From Halocafeteria seosinensis (Eukaryota; Sar; Bigyra; Bicosoecida), in assembly GCA_001687465.1 (NCBI GenBank), contig LVLI01001961.1, positions 1-17,148 of the forward strand: a stretch of 17,148 nt of DNA, read 5' to 3'. Under the pieces are notes generated by a model, which worked only from the letters and a program-made list of their open reading frames with translations, ran no database searches and was not told the origin of the DNA. Made by a program: the position numbers and the translations under genes. Numbering within the stretch: position 1 is the stretch's first letter; the number at the start of each line of letters is the position of its first letter. Of the stretch, positions 1 through 8,628 are shown in pieces.

Positions 1-2
1 CT

Positions 3-146
3 GACATTGTGGGCGCAGGCATGGCTCCTCCCCCGATGCCTCCTGAGCTTAACCAGTGCTGTGTTCCCTCACGGCGCATGTCAGCAAGGCTGCAGGAACA
101 GCGGGCCCGTCGCTGCTTAACACGGGCGCATACCGCTCCTCGTTAA
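3..146 (+). CDS. possible 3' end of an upstream gene (partial)
   Basis: Reading frame 3 is open from the window edge to a TAA at 144-146 and gives 47 residues containing a short Pro/Met-rich run (MAPPPMPPEL) and an Arg-rich tail. I recognise no domain. It could be the last coding stretch of a plus-strand gene that starts before the window. An open frame of this length in GC-rich sequence can also occur by chance, and nothing else supports it. Confidence 0.2.
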   Translation, partial: DIVGAGMAPPPMPPELNQCCVPSRRMSARLQEQRARRCLTRAHTAPR

Positions 147-224
147 GAGAATGTGGTCAACTTCCCGGCCGGTGGGCTATCTGTCACATTTGTGTGTGTG
201 CTGATTAACCGGTAGGAATTCAAA

Positions 225-443
225 TCATAGAGACAATGGCGTAACTGCGGTTGGCCAATAAGATGGTACTCCAGCAGAGATGAACTCCTTCACAAACATG
301 AATACCGACAGTACAGTAAGGAACCCAGTAATACCCTTGATGCCTTCAGGTTTAGGAAGAAAGTAATGCGTTGCGGGTTGGCAATGCTTGGCATGCGGGG
401 CGCCGTGCTGGCGGCACGGTGCCGCACCCCTGCTTTGTTCCAT
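225..443 (-). CDS. small predicted single-pass membrane protein (unrecognised)
   Basis: The frame reads 72 codons from an ATG at 443 (context AACAATGG, a good initiation context) to a TGA at 225. The last 45 residues look like real protein: a short polar lead (FLPKPEGIKG), one hydrophobic helix (ITGFLTVLSVFMFV), then a 20-residue polar tail. The first 25 residues (Cys/His/Arg-rich) look less like protein, so the true 5' end may lie in another frame joined by an intron. An overlapping frame begins at an ATG at 483 (MASTKKSNSS) and stops at 352, but I found no canonical splice that joins the two in phase. The PxGIK-plus-helix layout loosely resembles Sec61 beta-type tail anchors, but the 20 residues after the helix argue against that. 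The function is unknown. Confidence 0.35.
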   Translation of the reverse strand: MEQSRGAAPCRQHGAPHAKHCQPATHYFLPKPEGIKGITGFLTVLSVFMFVKEFISAGVPSYWPTAVTPLSL

Positions 444-769
444 TGTTCTGGAAGCTAGAGTTGGACTTCTTCGTCGACGCCATGGTGTAGCCGCCAAAGT
501 CAACCATCAACGTCACCGACAGTAATTTAATAGTGTCGATCAAGTTTCAGCTTTCCAGCAGTCTTGGCGGTACGGGCAACGGTTGCCTTGGCAACTGCCT
601 TGCGATTCGGTTGAAGTTGGAGCGAGAATCTTCCAAGATACAGTGTCCCCGTTTGAATTGTAAATTGCCTAAGTTGTAAAACGCTGCTGCATTGCCCCTC
701 GAATAATTTACTGCTAACATTGCAAGTGAGAAAACGGAGCGAAGACTTTCGAGATAGTGTACTACAAAG
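444..769. promoter_or_regulatory. putative divergent intergenic region before the VOC gene
   Basis: These roughly 330 bp separate the possible minus-strand membrane protein gene from the plus-strand VOC gene, so they should hold both promoters if both genes are real. I see no clear TATA box or strong repeat. The minus-strand frames at 527-904 and 547-801 overlap the VOC coding start or lack recognisable sequence, and I treat them as chance. Confidence 0.3.
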
Positions 770-1135
770 ATGGAAGGCGCCAAAGTATCTGTGGTATCCA
801 TTCCGGTGTCGGATCAGCAAGCCGCCAAGCGCTTTTACACGGAGGTGCTGAAATTCGAAATTGTGCGAGAAGATGCAATGGACGAGTCCTCGAGCTGGAT
901 CCAATTACGACCAACCGGAAGCTCAACAACATTCACTTTGGTGGCATGGTTTGATAAGATGCCACCTGGCTCCATGCAGGGATTAGTACTCGGAGTGGAG
1001 AATTTGGATCAAGCGGTGAAGGATTTACGCGAAAATGGAGTGGAGGTTTCGGATCCGAAAGAACAGCACTGGGGGACGTTTTCTATGTTCAGTGACCCAG
1101 ACGGGAACTCAATCGTGCTTACTAAAGCTCAGTAG
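770..1135 (+). CDS. VOC superfamily (glyoxalase/bleomycin-resistance fold) protein
   Basis: This is a complete intronless 121-residue protein from an ATG at 770 (context acaaagATGG) to a TAG. It has the usual single-domain VOC layout of two beta-alpha-beta-beta-beta modules. The first module starts with VVSIPVSDQQAAKRFYTEVL, and the second runs from GLVLGVENLDQAVKDLRENGVEV to the closing FSDPDGNSIVL. The motif DPDGN before the last strand and the LVAWFDKMPPGS bridge are typical of short bacterial VOC proteins. The family includes glyoxalases, dioxygenases and antibiotic-binding proteins, and the substrate cannot be read from sequence. Length (about 120 residues) is normal. It is intronless, unlike most neighbours, and its closest look is bacterial, so gene transfer is possible but untested. 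The fold assignment is strong; the function is open. Confidence 0.9.
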   Translation: MEGAKVSVVSIPVSDQQAAKRFYTEVLKFEIVREDAMDESSSWIQLRPTGSSTTFTLVAWFDKMPPGSMQGLVLGVENLDQAVKDLRENGVEVSDPKEQHWGTFSMFSDPDGNSIVLTKAQ

Positions 1136-1234
1136 CCGATAATACTGGAAGTACTGTATGTTACTTGGCACAAAATTATTCATGTGCATGCGAATTTACT
1201 CAAATAACTGGGAATAAGAAAGTTCACGTTAGCT

Positions 1235-1634
1235 TCATAAATGACTCGCAACACACGTAGACGTTAGTACACTACGCATACGACAACCACTTCGCCGGAA
1301 TGAGCTACTTCCGCAATCATCCATATCTTCTGAATACTTTTTTGCTTCAATATCTTCTTCTTTGATCTCGCATTTCCCAAGTGCAATGTTAAACTGCCGG
1401 TACAGTTGGTTCCGGACTGGATGCGATAGTGGGACTGCTAGTAGTACGAAGTTAAGGTATAATAGCTCAAAAGCTTCGCCCATCTTTCTGGTAATTGCCC
1501 CTAATATTCGCTGTTCTAACCGTTGGAGAACGTCGACTCAATGAGAGCGCAACTTCTAGTCCCTCATGTTCCCTCTCGCATTAGAAGTCCCTTCCTCCTA
1601 GAAGCAGATTCAAACAACCAATTGCGGGATTCAT
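1235..1634 (-). CDS. small helical protein of unknown function
   Basis: The open stretch 1235-1536 encodes about 100 residues that look like real protein: a helix-forming start (DVLQRLEQRILGAITRK), an amphipathic core (FELLYLNFVLLAVPLSHPV), a charged run (CEIKEEDIEAKKYSEDMDD), then a Ser/Arg/Cys-rich tail. An in-frame TGA lies just upstream, so the start must come from another exon. One model that keeps phase uses an ATG at 1634 with a 16-nt first exon (1619-1634), an intron at 1537-1618 (GTTGTT...GAG) and then 1235-1536, giving 105 residues. The donor is weak, so the 5' end is uncertain. It lies only about 24 bp downstream of the ADP-ribosylglycohydrolase stop, on the same strand. I recognise no family. 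Confidence 0.45.
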
Positions 1635-1657
1635 ATCTTTAAAACAATGTCTCTTCT

Positions 1658-3522
1658 TCATGAGCATCTTCGCATCCTGCACAGCTCATCCGCTATTTGC
1701 TGAATGTCTTCTGACCAGTATACCACCTCCCGCCATCGCCTTGGAATAGCTTCCAACCCGTAGTAGGCACCCGCCAAAGCCCCATAAATAGCTCCGGTTG
1801 TGTCAGCATCATTGCCAAGGTTGACTACAAGAATTAAACCGTCCCTAAACGTTTCCGTCTTATAGAATGCCCACAGCACAGCCTCAAGCGTGTTCACCAC
1901 ATATCGAGTACCTTTGATATCTGGAGGCTCTTTTTCCTTGTAAGAGCCTTTAACGATTTTCCTTATTCTGGTCGTCCACCTCTTATTCACCACTGTTTCG
2001 TTGGATAGAATCGCGTCTTTGGTCTCTCCTCGCAACGCTAGAAAGATGAAGGCCGACATAACTTGGCACGCCTCTACCGCTTCTTTAGCACTGTGTGTCG
2101 TTCTCGACTGTTCTCCCGCCCAGTCCATTGCAGTTCCTATTGAAGAAGCAGCCACAGGAACGGGAGCTAGTCTCATTAAACTACCATTCCCTGCTGCATT
2201 CGGTTTTCTTCCACCAGAGTATGGTTTGCCGGTTTTGACAAAGTGCTTGATTCCTTTCAAACACGTTGTTCCTACACTGAACGCCCTCCCGGTTGAGGAG
2301 TTTTCACCTTTGCTCAACCATCTCCAGTATCTTCTCAGCTGATCGTTCTGACTCAATCGCCTACACGCAAGTAAGCTCTTTGCGAGACACAGCATCATGG
2401 ATGTGTCGTCCGTCCATTGCCCAGCGTCCAGGCGGAAGGATCCCCCACCCACTATATCCGTGAGGACAGGGTTGAACGGGTTCCTCGCTGGACAATCTTC
2501 CAAAGTAACTCCCAAAGCATCTCCAATGGCGGTGCCTAGGAGGCATCCGCGGGCTCTAGATATATCCTCTGGAGTAGGCTTAGTTAAATATGCCCCAGAA
2601 AGACTCCACGTACGCATGGTTCTCCTCGAACCTCCACTAGCACTTGATGCGACACTGCTCATTCTCTCCAAGGAAAAGGATGCTTCAGTTTCCTCATCAA
2701 GAGGGCCTAACTGTGCATCCGAGGCTGCTGTCCCAGGGGAGAGACAGACGGAACCCCCGTCGACAGATCCGACTGACATGTGAGAGGAGTCGTCAATGTC
2801 TGGGGGGTCGGCAAAATTCTCTTCGAGATAAGCCTCTAGTTCAGGTGTAAGAGTACCTGCTCGCCATGCCAACTCTAGTGGGGTGTACCCGGCCTGGTGG
2901 ATAAATGAAGGCAGCAACCATTAGCCAACCAACTCTACGGCTGTCGCTGTCAATGGCGACTTACATGGTTCAAGACGCCAGCTCGTGCGCAATATTTGTT
3001 AACTAACATACTGACTATGTCGGTTTCGCCATTAAATGCAGCATAGTGCAATGCCGTCCAACCTTGCTGCGAATCATAGGTTGATTGAGCTACTCCACTT
3101 CCCGCTACACCTAGGGAATAGCCATGGATCACGTACCCTATCTTGCAAATCGACCTGAGCTTCATATTCCTCCACAAGAGCCGTAATGAAATCGTGAGCG
3201 CCCACATTGGTGGCAATGTGCAAGGGATTCATTCCACCCTGCAAACACATTCCCCAAACATGTCCGACTGCGAAAAACTTCGCTCACGTTTTTTGAATAC
3301 GACACTTACTCCCATATCGAGGCAGTCGATGCCATAATCACGATGCCGGGCAAACACACCCGCAACTTTCTCATTCAGGGTATCCCCCTTACAGCCTTGG
3401 CGAATGATCTGAATCTCCTCAGCAGAGAGAGGGATATTGATGTCCCTTGGAGTGTAAGGACTGGGAGAAGGAGATGGAGACGGCGATTGCAGGCCCTCCA
3501 AGGGTTGTGCAGACACGGCCAT
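1658..3522 (-). CDS. ankyrin-repeat / ADP-ribosylglycohydrolase fusion protein
   Basis: Four exons (3310-3522, 3137-3238, 2965-3066, 1658-2893) joined by GT-AG introns of 71, 70 and 71 bp, all in phase 0, give 550 residues. Residues 1-71 include an SPSPSPSPSP run. Residues 72-160 hold ankyrin repeats (GGMNPLHIATNVGAHDFITA, QGWTALHYAAFNGETDIVSM, AGYTPLELAWRAG). A Ser/Gly-rich linker follows. The ADP-ribosylglycohydrolase (ARH/DraG) domain runs from about 251 to 545. It has the start ARGCLLGTAIGDALG, the first metal site GQWTDDTSM (Thr300, Asp301, Asp302) and the second GNDADTTGAIYGALAG (Asp501, Asp503, Thr504/505). These residues bind the Mg pair in ARH enzymes, so the domain should be active. 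The family removes ADP-ribose from proteins or related substrates. Ankyrin repeats probably choose the partner. No targeting signal is evident. Confidence 0.92.
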
Positions 3523-3574
3523 TGTGTCCCTTTTATTTCACCTTTCCACTTTTCTAACTGACCTAATATATTAA

Positions 3575-3811
3575 TCAACACAAAATAGTTCTAACTATCG
3601 TCTTACAGATTGGAGCAATCTTTTTCACGGCAACTTCAAGCAAAGCTACAACAGGCGGTTTAGCCGCCGCTACGGCTATAGGAGTCCATATTGGTACAGG
3701 ATTACATACAACCGATTGACAAGTTTTCTCCGACCTTTGGAGGACAGCATCACTAGAGTAGTAGTCTTTAAACAACTTCGTTGTAGTTCCTAGGTGATAG
3801 TTAGCCTCCAT
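3575..3811 (-). CDS. possible small gene, 78 residues, unrecognised
   Basis: The frame runs from an ATG at 3811 to a TGA at 3575, 53 bp upstream of the ADP-ribosylglycohydrolase start and about 190 bp downstream of the ARM-like gene stop. The C-terminal half has a hydrophobic and basic amphipathic character (AKPPVVALLEVAVKKIAPIC). No family is recognised. The frame stays open a few codons above the ATG to a possible acceptor (gtgtgacag), so it could instead be an exon of the gene upstream, but I found no in-phase donor that works. Chance or 5' leader sequence of the next gene are fair alternatives. Confidence 0.3.
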   Translation of the reverse strand: MEANYHLGTTTKLFKDYYSSDAVLQRSEKTCQSVVCNPVPIWTPIAVAAAKPPVVALLEVAVKKIAPICKTIVRTILC

Positions 3812-3964
3812 TCCGGTGGTCAGCTGTCACACACGACAGATCGATGTTTCCACGAAACTACGAATCTTGCGGACATTGAGTCCCAAAGCTTTCCCTTTTT
3901 GTTGTTTACTGAATTCGCTTCAGTGGATTTAACCTATTTCGGCTGGTATGCTCTGTCACTTTCC

Positions 3965-3987
3965 TCAGGACGCATGCGTCGTCCTGA
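3965..3987. other. inverted repeat (hairpin) just past the ARM-like gene stop
   Basis: TCAGGACG at 3965-3972 is the exact reverse complement of CGTCCTGA at 3980-3987, with a 7-nt loop that also contains a self-complementary GCATGC core. It lies about 17 nt past the TGA of the minus-strand ARM-like gene, so it would sit in that gene's 3' UTR. The role (3' end formation, RNA stability or chance) is unknown. Confidence 0.45.
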
Positions 3988-4004
3988 AGCCCCAGGGATC
4001 TTGA

Positions 4005-5760
4005 TCATGAAAGCTTTGTCAGCTCATACAAAATTCGGAGCTCCATCTTTAGCCAGTCCGGGATCTGTTGCTGGTACATGACATCGCTGACAATGTGCTG
4101 CAAATATTGTCCCTCGGGGCTTGATTGATTGACGTAAATGCATGCAGCTCTTAAAGCGTGCAGAGCGTGAAGTGGAGACACAATCGGACCTTCGGCCGAG
4201 CAGGCAGCATCCAAGAGCTTTCGGAAGAGAAATGGTCTTAAAAGAGAAGGAAATGTTTCTGAAACTGTCCGAATCAAAGCTGCAGCTAAGTGGAGACCAC
4301 TATCACGTAATTCATACCGCTCCCAATCCTCATCGCGTTTCCCGCTGGTTTCGCCTCCCGAGGAGAAGCTTCGGCTCTGCCTTAAATGTTCTGTAGAAGG
4401 ACGAGATTAAAATGCGTTATGTGATGGAGGAGAGTTCGATCCCAATAACAAGGTGACATACCTTCCACGCTGGAGAACGGAGAGCCGTTATTTCCTCCGA
4501 TATCCTTACATACTCTCTCTAAGATTCTTGACTCCAGTGTTGACGCAAACTCCTCCTGAACGATTCATTGTCTATCCTATGATCAAGCAAGAGTTGCGTC
4601 ACGTTCACCAAACACTTACTTCTGTGAGGCTTACAGCGTGTCTCGCCTTCACACTCTCTGAAGCTCTAAACAATGTGCTTAATCCAGAACCAGTAACAGA
4701 AGGCCAAGGCATACGCATTAGAGAACAGGAAGGCTCCGTTATCAGTTCTACCAGCTTCGCAACGTCAGTGTTTGTAGCCAACGATCCAACGATAGGGCCA
4801 TTGGAGACACTAGCTTCGCATATGACAGCAAGACAGCGGCATGACAAATTTCGGTACCTTGAACGCCTATCCCTAAACCGGTCTAAGAGTAGTTGCACCA
4901 GCTCCATGCCAATACGCTCAAACGTTTGTTGCCCAGCGTAATACAACTGTTCACGTATATGTTCTTCCGTTTGCACCCCGATAAGCATGCTCGCTGCATA
5001 CCGTTCTCCTTTAATATCGATCCAGTCGCCCAATAAGTATATGACTTGCAGTGCCAACTTCTGAAATTTTACAAATGCCCCAGTCCTGAGAATTCGTACC
5101 AGTGTTTGTATGCATGCAGTATGTAATGACAACGTCTGCTGATTTGCCGGTAACTCAAAGCATGTATTGCGGATTAACACTAAGCATCCCTCTATAATAG
5201 TCTCCCCCCATTCAGATTCTGCAGAGATAAGACGCAAGCATCTCAGTTTGCCAGTATCCTCAGCACAGGCCAGCCTCTGCCACATACCTTTGTCTTGCTC
5301 TAAGTCGCCCAATTTATTTCCAATGCATTCTACAAGTGAGTCCAACACGCCTGAAGGCAGAGAGGTAAAAACATACGGGTACATATATTATCTAATGAAG
5401 ACTACCTGGCTTACTTGGGCAGAACGCGAAATTGAAAGCCTGGGACTTCGTAAATGTTTTAGACGATAATTTCTCCTTCAGCACATCCACCACAGCCCTC
5501 TCATTGGGAGACAACACTCTGACACGAACGGAGTGAGCGTCTGATCCCTCGGAATGCTGAACAAGGGCTTTGTAGAAGCTCTCGGAGGACAATTCCGCCG
5601 GGGACCTCTCCAGCACGGTGAACCGGACAGATGATGTATCCTCGGGAGCTGCATACCATAGTCCCGTGTCATAGGGGTAACTATAGACGGATGAAGACAT
5701 TATTGTGGGGAATTCACGGGGGCTGACAAACTTGACGGACAATACACCGGAACAGCCCAT
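4005..5760 (-). CDS. alpha-helical ARM/HEAT-like repeat protein, function unknown
   Basis: Four exons (5415-5760, 4620-5350, 4462-4555, 4005-4390) with introns of 64 (phase 1), 64 (phase 0) and 71 bp (phase 1) join cleanly into 518 residues. The donors are GTAAGC, GTAAGT and GTATGT. The first 115 residues look like a separate mixed domain (SYPYDTGLWYAAPEDTSSVR). From there on the protein is mostly leucine-rich helices of armadillo/HEAT character, such as KFQKLALQVIYLLGDW, IGMELVQLLLDRFRDR and FPSLLRPFLFRKLLDAA. A Ser/Gly/charged linker interrupts them near residues 380-410. The N-terminus MGCSG could carry myristate and palmitate, but residue 6 (Val) is poor for the former. A second ATG at 5700 is an alternative start. 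The ENT gene stop lies 56 bp upstream. I cannot name an orthologue; scaffold or adaptor is only a guess. Confidence 0.7.
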
Positions 5761-5815
5761 GTGTATTCAACACTGTATGGTGATACCAGGTAATGGACTA
5801 CGAATCGGTGATAAG

Positions 5816-7317
5816 TCAACGGTATGACAGAGAAATGAGAGAGCCAATTGCAACTCCCAATTGAGGAAAGAAACTCAGGATAAACCCTGAAAGCTGTCTT
5901 TCCTTTGACTCTACGTAGCTAGGACCGAGAACCATAGCCATAGTGCCACAAGCACCGTTGGACAACGCCAGCAAGGCAACGAAAATGAACACAGATACAT
6001 CGTTATTCAACACAATTATCCAGTCTTTCATTGCACCAATCAAACAGGGGATCAATACCAACCTTGCTGCCATGATAATGTTTAAAATTCTTCGGCTCCA
6101 TTCCCAGTATCCAGGAAGTGCCCTGCCGATGGTGTCAAATATGTTGAAAAGGAACACGAGTATCACCAGCCACCAGAATTCATTATTCGCTTCCAGAAAA
6201 CCCAGAACATCTGAATGTACAGTCCCTTGATATTTTAGTTTGCCAACAACACCGGGGAACGCAAGAAACGTTGTCATGAATGTAAATGCGATAACAAAGC
6301 AAAAATATCCCAGAGGCTTCAGCAGTCTTTTGACTTCTTCCGACGTCACCACGCCTATGGTGCTACATTCGTCCCGTGACGCTTTGGGCATTATGTTGAC
6401 GCAATCATGCCCTTCAGCACAATCTTGCTTTGCCGTTTCCTCGACAGGAATGAGCGGAGAAGTGTCATTGGCTGGAGTATCCAAGCTTTTCATCACCAAC
6501 GGTTGTCTCCGAACCACCCAGAATCCCAGCAAACATGATGCTAAGACTACAGCTGCTACTATGAAGTACAATATAGCACTTGCTTCAATGTGCCCACTCA
6601 TTAGTCCCTTGGTTGACACTCTAAGCAGACCGGCGATGATTCCAGCCACACCCTGGCCTGACATTATGGCCGCGTTGTACCGAGAAGGCAGGCTGGAGCC
6701 AAAACCAAGCAAAGACGATTGCAAAGTTGCAGTGCATGCTCCCATAAAAAATATCAACGTAAAAGTATACCAGTAGCTTAATTTTGCTAGCCAAGGCATA
6801 CCCAACATGATCAGTGTTAACAACCCGAAACCACCGTAGATCCTCGCTTCCAATGGCGCACGCGAACCGTACTGCGGGAAAAGAAGAAAAAAATAACAAT
6901 CTAAAATTCTACGGATTTATGATTGCACGATGAGCTTACGAATAGTAAAATGCCAAGCGTAGGTAGCTCGACGAAGACAAATGCCACAGGGAGGTAAAAC
7001 CCAAACGAGAAGCTATACAAACTATGGAAGTAGTCAATCCTGCGGAGCGAAAGTCACCAGTACACATAACACGTTGAGTACGTTCGAAGCCATGGATTGA
7101 CTTACGCATTCAGTGTGGCGTTCCAGGGAATTAGCATTCCAATCCCCATGAGCAAGAGTAAAGCCCATACAAGCTTGTCGTTGGCAGTATCCGATTCCTG
7201 TGTCCTGTAAGCACGGTTTTCAGTACCAGTTGTACCTAAGCCACGAGTAGCTGCCGAGTTCTCCTCGCATTGATCTTCCGATTCCTTTCGTCTATCTATT
7301 GCTTCGTACCGTGCCAT
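5816..7317 (-). CDS. equilibrative nucleoside transporter (ENT/SLC29 family)
   Basis: Three exons (7106-7317, 6940-7039, 5816-6871) with introns of 66 and 68 bp give 455 residues. The protein moves nucleosides or nucleobases across a membrane. Family landmarks are the first helix LLLLMGIGMLIPWNATLNA (about 50-71), the PSRYNAAIMSGQGVAG motif (Arg168-Tyr169-Asn170), the large cytosolic loop at about 225-290, FNIFDTIGR (346-354), and the C-terminal pair GACGTMAMVLGPSYV and SGFILSFFPQLGVAIGSL. About 11 membrane helices are visible, as expected. The N-terminal 47 residues are charged and cytosolic. The start is an ATG at 7317. Plasma or organelle membrane, and substrate range, cannot be told apart from sequence. 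The 56-bp gap to the next gene is very short for two separate transcripts. Confidence 0.93.
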
Positions 7318-8006
7318 TTGTGTGTTTATATCCTTGCAACGGTATCCTACTGTGCATCACCCAGTCAACATAGTCCAAGCGAAGCTCCGTCGAAGACGTA
7401 CGAGCAAAGCAAGAACGCAGGTTCTCCTTCAGCACGTCATGAGAGCACTCCATAGCTGTTTCATGATATCCTATAAACCGGGTAGACTCTCTTGTACAAT
7501 GAATTCCACGGTTCGCCGCGAACACTTCACTCGCACTTGATGAACTATCACCCTCCTACCCGGTAGTCCATGCCACGGTGTGATGCGCTCTCAATGTAGG
7601 CATTGTGATTGGGGCATTTACTCTACCGTTAGTCTAACAACATGCGTCGCACTACCGTTGTTGAGTAGTGGATAGTGATTTGGCCGCGGAAATACTGCGA
7701 CAAACCTGCCTAACAATCCTTTCACTCAGTTGAGCTAAGTAGGCTAACAGCGCTCACCGCCGGGTACAGCACTTCCTGGGTGGAATTGAACATTAGTGCA
7801 CCTCTTGTCGAATTGTTAGTGGGGAGGATGCGCTCTAACACCTCTGCATTTGAGTAGCTTAGGACACATCGCTCTGTGACCCTCGGAGGTTGAAGTCTGC
7901 AACAATCACAGTGTTCTGTGCCCGTATAAAGGTGCTGAGTTTCTCGCGCTACATAGAGGAGGTGCAGGTTTACGAGGAAGCGCATGCCTCCTAGGAAAAC
8001 GTAAGC
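7318..8006. other. intergenic region, one doubtful minus-strand ORF
   Basis: These roughly 690 bp should hold the minus-strand ENT promoter (near 7318) and the promoter of the plus-strand gene at 8007. A minus-strand ORF at 7722-7985 (ATG at 7985, 87 residues) starts only 21 bp from the 8007 start. It has some protein-like stretches (SYSNAEVLERILPTNN) but no domain, and I do not call it as a gene. Other short frames at 7292-7540 lack recognisable sequence. A TATAAAG lies near 7925. I see no RNA gene or repeat. Confidence 0.4.
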
Positions 8007-8628
8007 ATGGACTGGCTCAATGAAGCGTTCGTTTGTATACGGAACGATTTAAGCGAATTTGCGGAGCAGCTACAAGAAGTAAGTTGAGGTTGTTACGTAG
8101 CCCCACCAAAGAGACCATTAGAAGAAGAGGTATGCTATATATCTACCAATATTCGTTTTCTATGTTTTTCAGGACTCCGCTGAATTCTCTAGGCAACTGG
8201 AGGAAACCTTCTTCAATGAAAATTGGGGAGAGGAGCACAAAGAGTCGTTGGAGAAGCGGGCGGCGGAGAAGTCGAATGCCCTTTCGTATGCCACCACCCC
8301 GTCCAGTCCCACTACTGGCATCCTGAGCGCCGTCAATTCGACGTATAATGAGACTTCAATATCTGTTGATAGTAGCACAACAGTGACTGTCTTCGAGAAC
8401 TACGTTTTCACGTCTTCTCCCGCAGCCGTATCCACCGCACAAACACAGTCAACGAATACGTCTGCGACAACCGAAACGAGTGACAATCAAGACACTGAAT
8501 CAAATGTTACTACAGCGTGTGTCAATTCGAGTGTTGACAATACTGAACAATCAAATTTACCTTCTTCTTCGATGTGGGATGAGTTGGAAGCGTCCTCTAC
8601 GGAAGAGGAGGAGTGGGAGCTTGTTTGA
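8007..8628 (+). CDS. Ser/Thr-rich cytosolic protein with acidic tryptophan tail (BSDC1-like ends)
   Basis: Exon 8007-8078 and exon 8173-8628 join across a 94-bp intron (GTAAGT...TTTTTCAG, phase 0) to give 175 residues. The N-terminus is a helix (NEAFVCIRNDLSEFAEQLQE, continuing DSAEFSRQLEE). A charged helix EEHKESLEKRAAEK follows, then a Ser/Thr/Asn-rich disordered middle (about 75-155), then an acidic end with two tryptophan motifs, Trp159-Asp-Glu-Leu and EEEE-Trp172-Glu-Leu-Val175 at the very C-terminus. The N-terminal helix resembles the lead segment of BSD-domain proteins of the BSDC1 type, and the acidic Trp tail resembles their end. No BSD domain is present between them. That link is inference. 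There is no signal peptide or membrane segment. The tail also fits Atg8-binding (LIR) motifs. Confidence 0.72.

Noticed and set aside
2001-2783. Plus-strand ORFs of 113 and 128 codons
   Set aside because: They lie antisense to the ADP-ribosylglycohydrolase exon, whose frame carries clear family motifs.
4453-4941. Plus-strand ORF of 162 codons
   Set aside because: It is antisense to the exon 2-3 junction of the ARM-like gene, which splices in phase, and it has no recognisable domain.
6240-6776. Plus-strand ORF of 178 codons
   Set aside because: It is a shadow of the ENT transporter exon 3 on the opposite strand.
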